Shown here: positions 20,704-31,207 of the stretch, in pieces
Layout of the letters: every line of letters starts with the position of its first letter
How positions within the stretch are numbered: the stretch's first letter is position 1
From: Manihot esculenta
Taxonomy: Eukaryota; Streptophyta; Magnoliopsida; Malpighiales; Euphorbiaceae
DNA length: 64,000 nucleotides
Assembly: GCF_001659605.2 (NCBI RefSeq)
Contig: NC_035172.2
Coordinates: 19,283,051-19,347,050 of the forward strand
Reading direction: 5' to 3'
The notes under the pieces: model-generated
The model's database searches: none
What the model was told of the DNA's origin: nothing
The model's input: the letters and a program-made list of their open reading frames with translations, nothing else
Program-made: the position numbers and the translations under genes

Positions 20704-21729
20704 TCAAGTAATTGGGGAAGGAAAAAGAGTCCCCACAGAATTAAGAACAAAGTGTAGCATGCCTTTTGCTTTGGTCATAACCCATCCTCTTTCTTTCATG
20801 TACTCATGAAGTAACATGATGAGTTTCTCCTCTTTCAGATGAGGTGTGCCTCTTGCCCTTATGTTTGCATTTTTGAGATGATTTGGCCATATTTTGAATT
20901 CCAATTCATGTTTGTCCATAGGTGGCTGCAAATTGGGCAAAACAAATTCTACCTTATCTGGTGGTTTGGGAAGGCATAGATCTGCATGCTCCTTTAGTTT
21001 GGGCATTTGGAATCCCATTTGTTCATTGTGTGCATGGGCTTTCTGTGGATCTGCAGTCAATGTCTGCGCAGGAGGTGTATCCGCAAAGTCGGGTTGCGTA
21101 AGATGAGTATCCGCGGATTCGGGTTGTGTATCCGCAGCAACCCGTCTATGCTCTTTTTGGTTTTCTTCATCTTTTTTGCTAGCCTCCCTGCAAAAATCAT
21201 TATTTAGTATATCATCTTGATTCATATAAAAAATTTCTTGGTTCATACAATCAATGATATCTAAATCAACAAAAGGTTCTGTTTGATTAATTTGACTCAA
21301 CAAACTATCAGTAGTTTGTTCTTGCACTTGTGAACTTTCATCATCATCCCATACATCTTGAAGCTCTTCCTCATAGTGAATGTAGGGATATTGAGGTGTT
21401 GTTTGGGCTTGATATCCTTGATAGTTCTGGTAGTCGTCAGTCCGATCATAGCCAAAGTTTGGGTGGTCTCTCCAAGATGAATTGTATGTGTCAAGGTAGG
21501 GATCATGTCTTGGTTGTCCATAGGGTCCTTTAAATGCAAGTGCTTGTTGGGCCATTTGATCCACTTCGTGTTGAAAACATTGCAAAGCCTTTAATTTCTC
21601 ATAAAGATCAGTATTGAAACCTTGAGGTATTGGTTGGGCTTGTTCAGCTTGGCCTATAACAAAAATTCTCACAGCAGAGATTAGTTTAGAAAGTTGAGAA
21701 CAGCGAACAGATGTACTTACCTTAGCCAT
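20704..21729 (-). CDS. 341-aa fused Gag/linker remnant protein of C
   Basis: A single intact ORF from ATG at 21729 (MAKVSTSVRCSQLSKL) to TGA at 20704. It looks like a deletion-built fusion of an Athila-type polyprotein. The middle (PRHDPYLDTYNSSWRDHPNFGY) matches the region after the Gag zinc knuckle. Next comes the acidic post-protease linker (DIIDCMNQEIFYMNQDDILN), then repeats of ADT with proline-rich text. The C-terminus resembles the start of the RT region (LKEEKLIMLLHEYMKERGW). It lacks capsid core, zinc knuckle, protease and RT. Whether it makes a useful protein is unknown; its openness in a young element suggests it is at least tolerated. Confidence 0.8.
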   Translation of the reverse strand: MAKVSTSVRCSQLSKLISAVRIFVIGQAEQAQPIPQGFNTDLYEKLKALQCFQHEVDQMAQQALAFKGPYGQPRHDPYLDTYNSSWRDHPNFGYDRTDDYQNYQGYQAQTTPQYPYIHYEEELQDVWDDDESSQVQEQTTDSLLSQINQTEPFVDLDIIDCMNQEIFYMNQDDILNNDFCREASKKDEENQKEHRRVAADTQPESADTHLTQPDFADTPPAQTLTADPQKAHAHNEQMGFQMPKLKEHADLCLPKPPDKVEFVLPNLQPPMDKHELEFKIWPNHLKNANIRARGTPHLKEEKLIMLLHEYMKERGWVMTKAKGMLHFVLNSVGTLFPSPIT

Positions 21730-21821
21730 GATTCAGATCTGCGATGGTAACTGTGCCTTTGGTGAATTTCTTTTTTTTTTTATTTTGGTCCTGAAAGAAA
21801 AACAAATAAGTTAAATTAACT

Positions 21822-21838
21822 CCCCGGCAACGGCGCCA
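21822..21838 (-). promoter_or_regulatory. Primer binding site (tRNA-Asp) of C
   Basis: CCCCGGCAACGGCGCCA on the plus strand, the reverse complement of the Athila-type PBS, 5 bases from the 5' LTR edge. Confidence 0.92.
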
Positions 21839-21843
21839 ATTTT

Positions 21844-23614
21844 TGACAGGAGCGGTTGTCGAAGCCGGTCAAAAATAACCTCTCTGGTTATCAATAATTT
21901 ATAACTGCAGATAGTGGTAAAAGGATCGAATCCACAGGGAATTGAGGACTTACCTATTTTCCTTATCAAGACCAATAAAATAAACTGAAACAAAAATAAA
22001 TCTGAAAGAGAAATAAACTGAAAGCAAAATAAACTGAAACGAGATAAAACTGAAAGCGGAATAAACTGAAACGAGATAAAACTGAAACAAAAATAAAACT
22101 GAAAGAGAAATAAACGGAAAGCAAAATAAACTGAAAGCGAAATAAACTGAAACGAGATAAAACTGAAAACGAGATAAACTTAAAGCGAAATAAAAATAAA
22201 TTACAGTAAAAGTAAAATGGGGGGTTTGAGATTGATTTAATTAATCTAAAACTAAAAGCAATAAAAATAAAGTAAATAATAAAAATAAAGAGAAATAAAT
22301 AATAAGAAAGCTCTAGTTGAAGAATTGGATCCACTTCAGTTGTTGGGATTGATCATTGACACTTAGTTTCTTTTGATTCATTCAATAGATTAGTTATGGA
22401 GATGGAAGACGCTTCTCACCACCATGTCTCTCCTTATGATTAAATCAATTAGGGAACGTCCTCTAATTAATTACTAATTAATAAATTGCCAAGGAACGTC
22501 CTTGGGCCTTAGGCATCAAACAATTGTTAATTGCACGAAGAAAGAGAGAGATCCAATCCTAACTACTCAAACGCATGAGATGTCGTTAGATCATACAATT
22601 TCCTTAGTTTTTTACACCAAGTGTTCTTATGTTTGAATAATCCAAGCAATTACGGACTTAAATAATCCAAACTAACATATTATTACTTTGCAATCAAGAA
22701 TCAACGTAGATCTAAAGAACAAAGTAATATTGAAATCAAGCATGAAATTGCATGAATATTGAACAACCAAAAGTTTAACAATGTTTAATCAAGTCTCCCA
22801 ATTCATAAAACAACTAAAGTATCACCTAATCTTCAACTAGAATAAAAGATTTCAGCCTCTCATGGCTGAAACAAAATGAAAAATAAAAGAAAAGAAGAAA
22901 GGTAGAAGAAGAGATGTGAATTTCGTAGGTGCCTCCCAAAGGGGGCTTTTAGGGTTGTGTGGAGGCTCCTTATGTGTCTTTTTATAGTTGAAAGTGCTGC
23001 CCTAAGTCATACTTGCTTCCTAATTAGTGAAGAGGCTGCCCAAAGTGCTGAAAAGGAAGGAGTCGCGTTGCAAATTCTCCGGAAGGAAGGAGGCGCGCGG
23101 ATCAGGCTTCAGAAGAGGAAGGATGCGCGCGGATTGCAGAAGAGGAAGTGGAGCGCAGTCATTGAATGCAGAAGGGAAAGAAATCTGTCCAGTCTTTCCT
23201 TTTTAGGTGGAGCCTTCGTTTGAATTTTGAATGCTGAATGAAGAAGAGGCAAGTGCATCTCCTTAAAATCTTGCTGCCTAAATAGGAAGATATGACTGCT
23301 GCAGTGTGTGCACATCTTTGAATAAGGAAAGAAAGATCTGCGATTTGAATTTCAAATAATCTTCTGACTGAGCTTTCCTTATTTGCTTTTGCTTCTGCAC
23401 TTCCATTATTTGAGGACTTTCCTTTTCTGAAAACTTTCCTTTTTTGACACTTTCCTTTTTTGGCACTTTTTGGCAGTTTTAAGAGCATTTTCACCAGAAT
23501 GTCTCTTTACAGCTAATTTCTGCAAAACATTATTAAAACCACAAAATTAGGTAGAAAAGATGTAAATAAACATCAATAATATCATGATAAAATGGGTTAA
23601 AATATGCTCTGTCA
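21844..23614 (-). mobile_element. 5' LTR of C
   Basis: Reverse-strand LTR ending in element sense with CGCTCCTGTCA, followed by the PBS. It matches the 3' LTR closely, including the tandem array and the TTTCAGCC/GGCTGAAA hairpin (about 22851-22872). Confidence 0.92.
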
Positions 23615-23619
23615 GCAGC

Positions 23620-24533
23620 CGAACCTGAGTTCTTCCAGAATGGCAGAACTAAAGCCTCTCACACACATTCAGCCAACCAAACCTTCTCAACACACATCCA
23701 ACTACTTTAAAACATGCATATACACATTTTCAAGCATATAAGGGCTTAAAACTAGCCTATACCCCAACAAACATCATATTAAGCATACATTTAACATAAA
23801 GGGTACATAAACCCTAACATTTTAGATTTACTTTAAACATGCATTAAAACCCTTAACCCCTTCTTAAAACTTACTTAAAACATGAAAGAAGAGGGGGATC
23901 TACACTTACCTCTTGAAGATCGAGAGGAGATGTGATCCCAAACTTGGAGATGTGGAGAAACAAACTCTGGAGGTCTCCAAGCTTCTAAAACCTTGATCTT
24001 GGCTTAAAATCTTGAAAACACGGTAAAAACTCATAAAAACTCTAGGAGATTTGAAGGAAAACATAAAATCAACCATGGAGGGTCAAGAACTCACCTTAGC
24101 CCGAAAAAGGAGAGAGAAAACTCGCTCCTTTTTGGACATGGGGCCTTTTATAGGTGGCTGGCCAGACCACTTTCGGAGCCCGGCCAGACCACTTTCGGAG
24201 CCCGGCCAGACCACCTTCGGAGGCCAAAGGTGCTTCCACAACTCCACCATGTTCGGCGGCCGAACTTGGGGTTCGGCGGCAGCAAAAGGGAGCCATCTTC
24301 AGCGGCCGAACATGAGGTTCGGCGGCCGAACCTGGCATTTCCCTTCAAAACTTTCTTTTCTTTCAAAACTCAATTTTCTTTCTTGATCAAACCATGAAAA
24401 CATGTAAAAACATTTTAGAAAACCTTTATTTTACCCTTCTAGAAGGCTTCTGACATCCGAGGAATTCCGGATTCCAATAGAGATTCCGCCGAAAGGTAGG
24501 AATTCTGATGCCGGGGTCTAGCCGGGTATTACA
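23620..24533 (-). mobile_element. 3' LTR of D, inner part
   Basis: Continuation of D's LTR after C. It carries further TTCGGCGGCCGAA words at about 24250-24335 next to a TATA-like TTTTATAGG (about 24146, reverse strand). It ends with the family terminus ACCCGGCTAGACCCCGGCAT in reverse. The purine tract CTTAAAGGGGGGAAGAA of D adjoins at 24534-24550. Confidence 0.9.
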
Positions 24534-24569
24534 TTCTTCCCCCCTTTAAGAACATTTGTCCCTGAATGT

Positions 24570-26883
24570 TCAACAAACAAGCATAAGCATGAAGAGAAAC
24601 ACATAAAACCTAGAACACTCACTATAGAAGAGATAAAGATAAAGCTGGATTATGAACTCCCGGGTCTCCCAGACACACTTTTCCGTTCTGTGGTGATTCC
24701 AAAGGACTTTCACCATCGGGATTTTCCTGTTCCTCAGCTTTCTGATCTGAGTGTCTATGATCCGTACTAACTGCTCAACATAGGTGAGATCTCCTAGGAT
24801 CTCTACATCTGGCTCATTAAGAACCTTGCCCGAATCTGACACGAACTTCCATAATAGGGAAACATGGAAAACCGGGAAGTAGGTAAGTCTACTCGCACGA
24901 TACATTCCCAACCTTTTTGCGAGACCTCGAAGGGTCCGATGTATTGTGGAGCTAGCTTACATTTCTTCCCAAAACAAACCACCCCTTTCATAGGAGACAC
25001 CTTGAGCAACACCATATCTCCCTCCTGAAACACTACAAGCTTTCTAGGACATCTGCTCAACACTCCTGCTGGCTCACAGCAGTTCTGATTCTTTTTCTGA
25101 CCACCGGCCTTCTCCATGCTGTAATATGGGATAAACTGCCAAGTGATTTCCGGCTGAGGGCATTTGCTAAAACATTTGCCTCACCCGGGGGATACTAAAA
25201 CTTGTAACCATAGTCACTAAGCAATTCTACCCATTTTCTGTGCCTCTGGTTCAACTCTTTTCGACTCAAGATGCACTGCAAGTTTTTATGATCTGTAAAG
25301 ATCTCTCATTATACCCCATACAGGTAATGCCTCCACATCTTGAGTGCAAGGATCACAACTGCCTTTTCTAGATTATGTGTAGGGTAATTTAACTCATGCT
25401 TCTTCAGCTGCTTAGAAGCATAAGCAATTATCCTCTCATACTGCATCAACACACAATCTAGTCCCACTCGGGATGCATCACAGAACACTGTGAAGTCTTC
25501 ATTACTGATGGGCAGAGCTAACACCGGTGCTGACATCAACCTTCTCTTTGGCTTTTCAAAGCTTTCTTCACACAATCCTGACCAAACCAACCTCCGATTC
25601 CTTTTGGTCAACCCGGTCATAGGAGCAGCAACTCTGGGGAAGTTCTAAATGAACCTCCTATAGTAACCTGCCAAACCCAAAAGCTCCTAATCCACATTAC
25701 TGTAGTGAGTTTGGGCTAGTTAGCTATAGCTTCAACTTTCTTGGGGTCTACCTCAAAACCCTTTTCTGACATATCATGACCCAAGAAAGATATGCTCCTT
25801 AACCGGAACTCACATTTAGAGAACTAGGCATCCAAGCCATGTTCTCTCAGGGTCTGCAACACTGTCCTCAGATAATGGGCATGCTCCTCTGCGTTCTGGA
25901 GTACACCAAGATATCGTCAATGAAGACAATAACAAAGTGATCCAGGAACTGACTAAAACTCTGCTCATGAGGTCCTTGAATGCTGCAGGGTTATTGGCTA
26001 GCCCGAACGGCATTACTAGAAACTCATAGTGCCCATATCTGGTCCTGAACGCCGTCTTGGCACATCTTCTTCCTTGATTCTTCACTGATGGTACCCGAAT
26101 TTCAGATCTATCTTGGAAAGACAACCGGCTCCTGCTAGCTGGTTTAAATAGATCGTCGATCCTAGGTAACAGATACTTGTTCTTGGTAGTGACTTTGTTC
26201 AACTGCCTGTAGTCGATACAAAGTCTTAAGGATTCATCCTTTATTCTCATAAACAACTCTAGAGCATCCCAAGGTGAGGTACCCGGTCGGATGCAACCCT
26301 TGTCTACCCACTCTTGCAACTGCTCTTCAACTTCTTTAACTCTGCAGGTGCCATCCTATAGGAAGGGGTAGAGATGGGTCTAGTTCCCATCATCACTTTA
26401 ATTTTTAAACTCTACCTCCCTAGCAGGTGGTAAATCTGGCAACTCGTCTGGGAAAACATCTAAAAACTCTCTGACTGCGGGCACTGAGGCGGGCTCCCAA
26501 ACCTGACTATCCAGCTCTCTCACATGAGCTAGAAACCCCTGACAACCTCTCCTGAACAATCTACGAGCCTGCAGGGCTGATATCAAACCTCTAGGTATCC
26601 TTACTCTATCCCCTCTAAAGACTACCTCTGATCCATCCTGATCTCTGAACCTGACTACCTTGTCTCTGCTATCCAAGGTAGCACCATGAGTAGAAAGCCA
26701 ATCCATCCCTAGAATGACGTAAAAAATTAGTCAAATCTAGAACCACTAGGTCTGCTGGAAGGCATCTACCCTCAACATACTCTGAACTATATCGGCAGAC
26801 TGACTCTGCCACCGATGGATCACACTTGGGTCCACTGACCCAAAGGGGACACTCTAACCCAGAAGCTATCAAACCCACTCTAT
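24570..26883 (-). pseudogene. pol of D: broken protease, RT, RNase H, integrase tail
   Basis: Minus-strand remains of a Tekay-type pol closely similar to B. Recognisable pieces are the protease/RT linker (FLDVFPDELPDLPPAREVEF, about 26400), RT ([42 protein letters not shown], 25816-26319) and RNase H ([21 protein letters not shown], 25309-25620). After these come the integrase C-terminus and chromodomain-like tail (IPMVKVLWNHHRTEKCVWET, about 24640-24760). Between the RNase H end (about 25160) and the integrase C-terminus (about 25085), the zinc-binding and DDE core found in B is deleted. Several frameshifts and stops separate the pieces. Confidence 0.9.
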
Positions 26884-28573
26884 CTACGGCTCACGGAGCA
26901 AACAAAGAAAGAGAAAAACACCAGGGTTCATTAAAGCATACACATCAGAACATACGAGAGTGAGATTACCTATCATCACCATGTCCGATGTGTCAGCCTC
27001 CTGCTGGGTCATGGAGAAAATCCGAGCTGGACCTGATGGACCTTCTCCGCGGGAACCTGCTGAAGAAGGAGCTATCCCCCTTCCTCTGCCTCGACCACTG
27101 CCCTGCGTCATGGCTGGAGCTGCTGGCTGAGCCACACTACCTGAAGCTGTCTGCTGGGACTGTGCCAACAAGGTCACAGTGGGACACTCACGTGCCATGT
27201 GCCCCTCCTGTCCGCACCTGAAACATGTTGTTGTCCCAATCCGACAGACTCCTTTGTGCGGCCTACTGCATCTCTTACATCCGCAGCCATCCGAACCAGA
27301 GCTCGAACCATCGCCTAATCCCAGACCAGACTTTAACCGATTCCAAAACTTGTTCTTCTTTGATCTTCTCAGGCCTCTGTCCCCCTTTTTACTCTTCGTG
27401 GTAGCCTCGCTCAGAGAGGAGAGATTAACATTCCTTGTCCTCGGGATTCTGGAACCCGAAGATTGTGCCACCTGTTATTTAACTGACCCCTCAATGATGG
27501 CACTAGCCTCCATCTTCCGTGCTACATCCACAATGGTGTGGAAGCTCTCCCTCTCTGCTGCAAGGATCAGGGAGGAATACCTAGAGTGAAGTCTCATGGT
27601 ATACCTCCTAGCTTTCTTCTGATCTGTATCATATGCTTGCCCCACATACTGAAGCAACTCAAGGAACTTGTCTGTGTACTCATCCACACTCATATCCTCC
27701 GTCTGCCTTAGCTGCTCAAACTCGACAACCTTTAGTTCCCTTGAACTGTCTGGAAAAGCCCATCCTGCAAACTCATTAGCAAACTGCTCCTAGGATAAGA
27801 TTTCCAACCTTGGGTCCACATAGTTTTTAAACCACTCCCGAGCTTTCTTACATTTCAATGTGAACCCCGCCATCTAAATGGCTCTACTGTCATTAGCTCC
27901 TAGCTCATCGGCTATCATTTTCACCGTTTTGAGGTACTCAAACGGGTCATCTCCTGTTTTAAACTTGGGGGCATCCAACTTCAAATAGTCGGTCATCTTT
28001 ACCTTGCTCCCAACTGATGAGCTAGGTTTGAATGTTTGGGTTTCAGGGACTATTGGTTCTGCTTATTGTTGAGGAGGTGCAGCATTCCCTGGGTTAGGGT
28101 TTGCTGGGTTTGGAAAGAAGGGTGAGGGTGGGTACATGGGATACTGTGGATATGGCGGGTAAAAGGGAGGATAGGGCATAAAGGTGGAATATGGGTTACA
28201 GCTAGAGAAATCCGATGTACCTCCCATTGGATACCCTGGCCCATGAGGGTAGGGTGGATACTGAGGGGGGTGGAACAAAACCCGAGGCCTGAGCACCTCC
28301 TTGGGACTCTCCCATATCCTCTTCTGACATACTCATGCCCAAGCTACCATCTCTTCTCTGATCATCCTCCTCTGATCCCCTCACATCCGCTGACATACCA
28401 CCCTGAACTGATCTCCTCCTACTCACATCAAAAGAGCTTCTAGGGTCTCATGATGTTCCTTCTCTACTGGACCTACTAGACATTGCCCTTGGCAATGCGG
28501 GAGGACGGGCATCCATGCCCTCATTCTCAGGTGGGACTCCAGTCAATCGTGCAAATCGACGAGTGCCTCGCAT
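26884..28573 (-). pseudogene. gag of D (broken)
   Basis: Starts at ATG 28573 (MRGTRRFARLTGVP), matching B's MRGTRRSAQLTGVP. It shows the proline/tyrosine-rich N-terminal part (YPPYPHGPGYPMGG; MPYPPFYPPYPQYPMYPP). The capsid end follows (MSVDEYTDKFLELLQYVGQAYD), and then two cysteine motifs, CKRCSRPHKGVC and [14 protein letters not shown]. An early TGA, a frameshift near 28265 and further stops make it non-functional. Confidence 0.88.
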
Positions 28574-28817
28574 TCTGCTTTTTGAGAAACAACATACACA
28601 CAAACATTAACATCATATGGTTCATGTGGAAAAATATGAACCCACATCACATACATCACATATCAATAATGCACATGCATATTATCATGGCATTTCACAT
28701 CATCATCAAGACAGGACTCTATATCCTATCCTAGTGGACATGATTTTCCTATTGTGCTTGCCCTTCTATGACATCTATGAGCCCAACACACTCTAGGTCC
28801 GACCATATGAACCTAGG

Positions 28818-28829
28818 GCTCTGATACCA
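28818..28829 (-). promoter_or_regulatory. Primer binding site (tRNA-iMet) of D
   Basis: GCTCTGATACCA on the plus strand, the reverse complement of TGGTATCAGAGC, three bases from the 5' LTR edge at 28833. Confidence 0.88.
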
Positions 28830-28832
28830 CTC

Positions 28833-28884
28833 TGTAACGACCCGAAAACTGGACCGTTACCGGCGCTAGGATCCAGATCGACTT
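28833..28884 (-). mobile_element. 5' LTR of D, first 52 bp
   Basis: Reverse-strand terminus TGTAACGACCCGAAAACTGG up to the GACTT at 28880-28884, where solo LTR M is inserted. Confidence 0.88.
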
Positions 28885-29241
28885 TGTAATACCCGGCTAG
28901 ACTCCGGTATCGAAATTCCTACCGTCCGCTGGAATCTCGGATGTCGGAGGCCTCTAGTAGGGTAGAAACATGTTTTCATAAAATGTTTTAAGGTATTTCA
29001 TGGTTTTAAGTATGAAAATTAAATGAGTTTTTGCATGAAAAGTCTTTGGAGGAAAACCCAGGTTCGGCCGCCGAAGGTCAAGTTCGGCCGCCGAACATGC
29101 ATGCGTTTTGGAGGCACGTTAGGCCCCCGAAAGCATGAGTAAGGGAAGTTCAGGTTCGGCCGCCGAAACCCAAGTTCGGCCGCCGAACATAGCATGCATG
29201 CGGAGGCACTTTCGGCCCCCGAACGTGGCCTGGCCAGCCAC

Positions 29242-29248
29242 TATAAAA
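29242..29248 (+). promoter_or_regulatory. TATA box in solo LTR M
   Basis: TATAAAA preceded by GGCCTGGCCAGCCAC, a context repeated in both LTRs of B (47800 and 57775). It is the probable core promoter of the Tekay-type family. Confidence 0.65.
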
Positions 29249-30416
29249 GGGTCACTTAGCCGAAATGGGCGAGCTTTCTCCCATTTTCGGCCACAGCTAG
29301 CTTCCGACCTCCCTCTCCCCAGATCTAGTGTTTCTCCTTCAAATCCCCACCATTTTTCTTGAGTTTTAAGCTTGCATTGAAGATTTGGAACTTTTGAAAC
29401 AAGTTTTGGAGCTTTAGGAACTCAGGAGCTCATTTTCGTGGATCTCCAAGTTTAGGTCGTCTTCCTCTCGATCTTCAAGAGGTAAGGGCCGATCTTAAGC
29501 TCCTTATGTGTTTTAAGTAAAGTTTTATGAGTTCTTTGGGTAGAATGCATGTTTAGCTCATAGTTAGGTTTATGGGTTAATATTGATGTTTTGAGAAATG
29601 TGTGTTGATGTTGTGTGTTTGAAGTGTTGTAGTTGGGGTATATGCTTGTTTGAGGCCCCTAGGAGCTTGTATGCATGTTTTGGTTGAGTAGTATGCATGA
29701 TTTGAGCTTGGGAGGCGAAATGTGCGTAGGAGAGCTGAGTTTCTGCCATTCTGGGAGAAACCAGGTTCGGCCGCCGAAGGGACTTTCGGCCGCCGAACCC
29801 CCTTGTGGAGGCAGGCCTTTCGACTGCCGAAGTTGCCCCCGAAAGGAGACTTTCGTCTCTGTCTGGGACTTTCGGCCGCCGAAGGTGCCGCCGAACATGC
29901 ATGAGTTTCGTCTCTGTCTGGGAGTTTCGGCTGCTGAAGGTGCCGCCGAACCTGCCTGACTTTCGGCTCTGGAGGGACTTTCGGCCGCCGAACCTGCCGC
30001 CGAAAGTGCCCTGTTTAGCCATTTCTTGCATGTTTTTATGTGATTGTTTCATGATGTTTTAGGGGGTTTTTGGGGAGTATATTAGAGTCATGTTTATGTA
30101 TGTTTGGTCCCTCATTGGAGTCCACCTGTGTAGGTTCGGACCCGAGGAACCGAGGACCCCAGCAGTGAGCCAGCTGCTACAGAGTTTGTCAGAGCTAGCC
30201 AGAGGTGAGTGGAATAAACCTTAAGTTTTAAAATAAATGAAATATGAATTTTGAGCATGATCCATGCATCATGAATTTCCATGAGATATAGTAGGTTGTT
30301 TGCATTAGTATTCACAAATATGTTGCATTGCATTTATGATGTTGATGTGGATTGGTCATTGGATGATCCTTTAGTCCTCATATGATATGATGATGTTATG
30401 GCATGATATGGTATGG

Positions 30417-30575
30417 AAGTCCAGGTTGTACCCATTCTACGTCCCTGGCACGATGTAAGAGAAAGTCCAGGTTGTACCCATTCTACGTCCCTGGCACAGT
30501 TGGTCCATATGATATGTTATGATAAGGGAAAGACCGGTTGACCCATTCTACGTCCCGGCACAGTTGGACCTATGT
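30417..30575 (+). repeat. Tandem units in Tekay-type LTR (M)
   Basis: Three degenerate units built on AAGTCCAGG...CCCATTCTACGTCCCTGGCAC, spaced 46 and 66 bases apart. Equivalents exist in B (about 48966-49100), D (17030-17160 and 31850-31975), N and P with drifting sequence. Confidence 0.75.
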
Positions 30576-31207
30576 AGAGGACTATAGGTGACAATACCAT
30601 CCGAGATGTGATTTGTTGTGATGTGTTGCATTCCACGAGAGCATGAAATTTTAATATATTGTTTTCTACTATTCTGCTCACTGGGCTTTGTAGCTCACCC
30701 CTCTCCCCTAACCCCAGATGTGCAGGTACAGGGTAGACTAGAAGGTTAGCCAGAGTTTATTGAAGTAAGTTGATGTAATAGTTAGATTGTGGACATGAAA
30801 ATTGTACTATGTTGTAATGTAAGAGATTCAGTATGTTATGTAATGAGGTATATTGAGGATATAGATGTGCTTGACCCTATGAGTATTGTAATCCCTTTGA
30901 TACATGATCTATAGAAATGTTTTATAATGTTTATGTTTGAGCCAACTCATATCATGTTGTATCGCCCGTTGGGGCATTGATGAGATCCCACAGAGGGATC
31001 ATGATTGACCAGGACTATGTACATGTATGTTCAGGTTGAGTTGGATGTTTAAAAGAAAAGTTTAAATTTTTATGCATGTTGTTGATCATGTATGGGATTT
31101 TACAGGTTTACAGGATGTATGTTTGGCTTGCTACGGGTCCCGGCGGCCTTAAGTCGACCCGGATCCTAGCGCCGGTAGCAGTCCGATTTTCGAGTCGTTA
31201 CAGACTT

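Larger units (their letters stand above)
17778..23614 (-). mobile_element. Element C: 5.8-kb non-autonomous Athila-type element
   Basis: Flanked by GCAGC at 17773-17777 and 23615-23619. The minus-strand LTRs are 17778-19547 and 21844-23614 (about 1.77 kb each), with an internal region of only 2.3 kb. It holds a tRNA-Asp PBS, one intact ORF of 341 codons and the same 3' untranslated region as A, but no RT, RNase H or integrase. The two LTRs look very similar, apart from the terminal few bases, so the insertion is young. It lies inside D's 3' LTR. Confidence 0.94.
28885..31202 (+). mobile_element. M: solo Tekay-type LTR
   Basis: A full 2,318-bp LTR (TGTAATACCCGGC...GTCGTTACA) with no internal region. 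It is flanked by GACTT at 28880-28884 and 31203-31207, so it arose by LTR-LTR recombination of a complete insertion. It contains eight perfect TTCGGCCGCCGAA words: four just upstream of a TATA box (29063, 29083, 29155 and 29175) and four downstream (29766, 29785, 29871 and 29980). Its orientation is opposite to the D LTR in which it sits. Confidence 0.95.

Noticed and set aside
20704..21729. Possible host gene on the minus strand
   Set aside because: The protein contains Athila-type Gag-tail and linker motifs and lies between a PBS and LTRs, so it belongs to element C.
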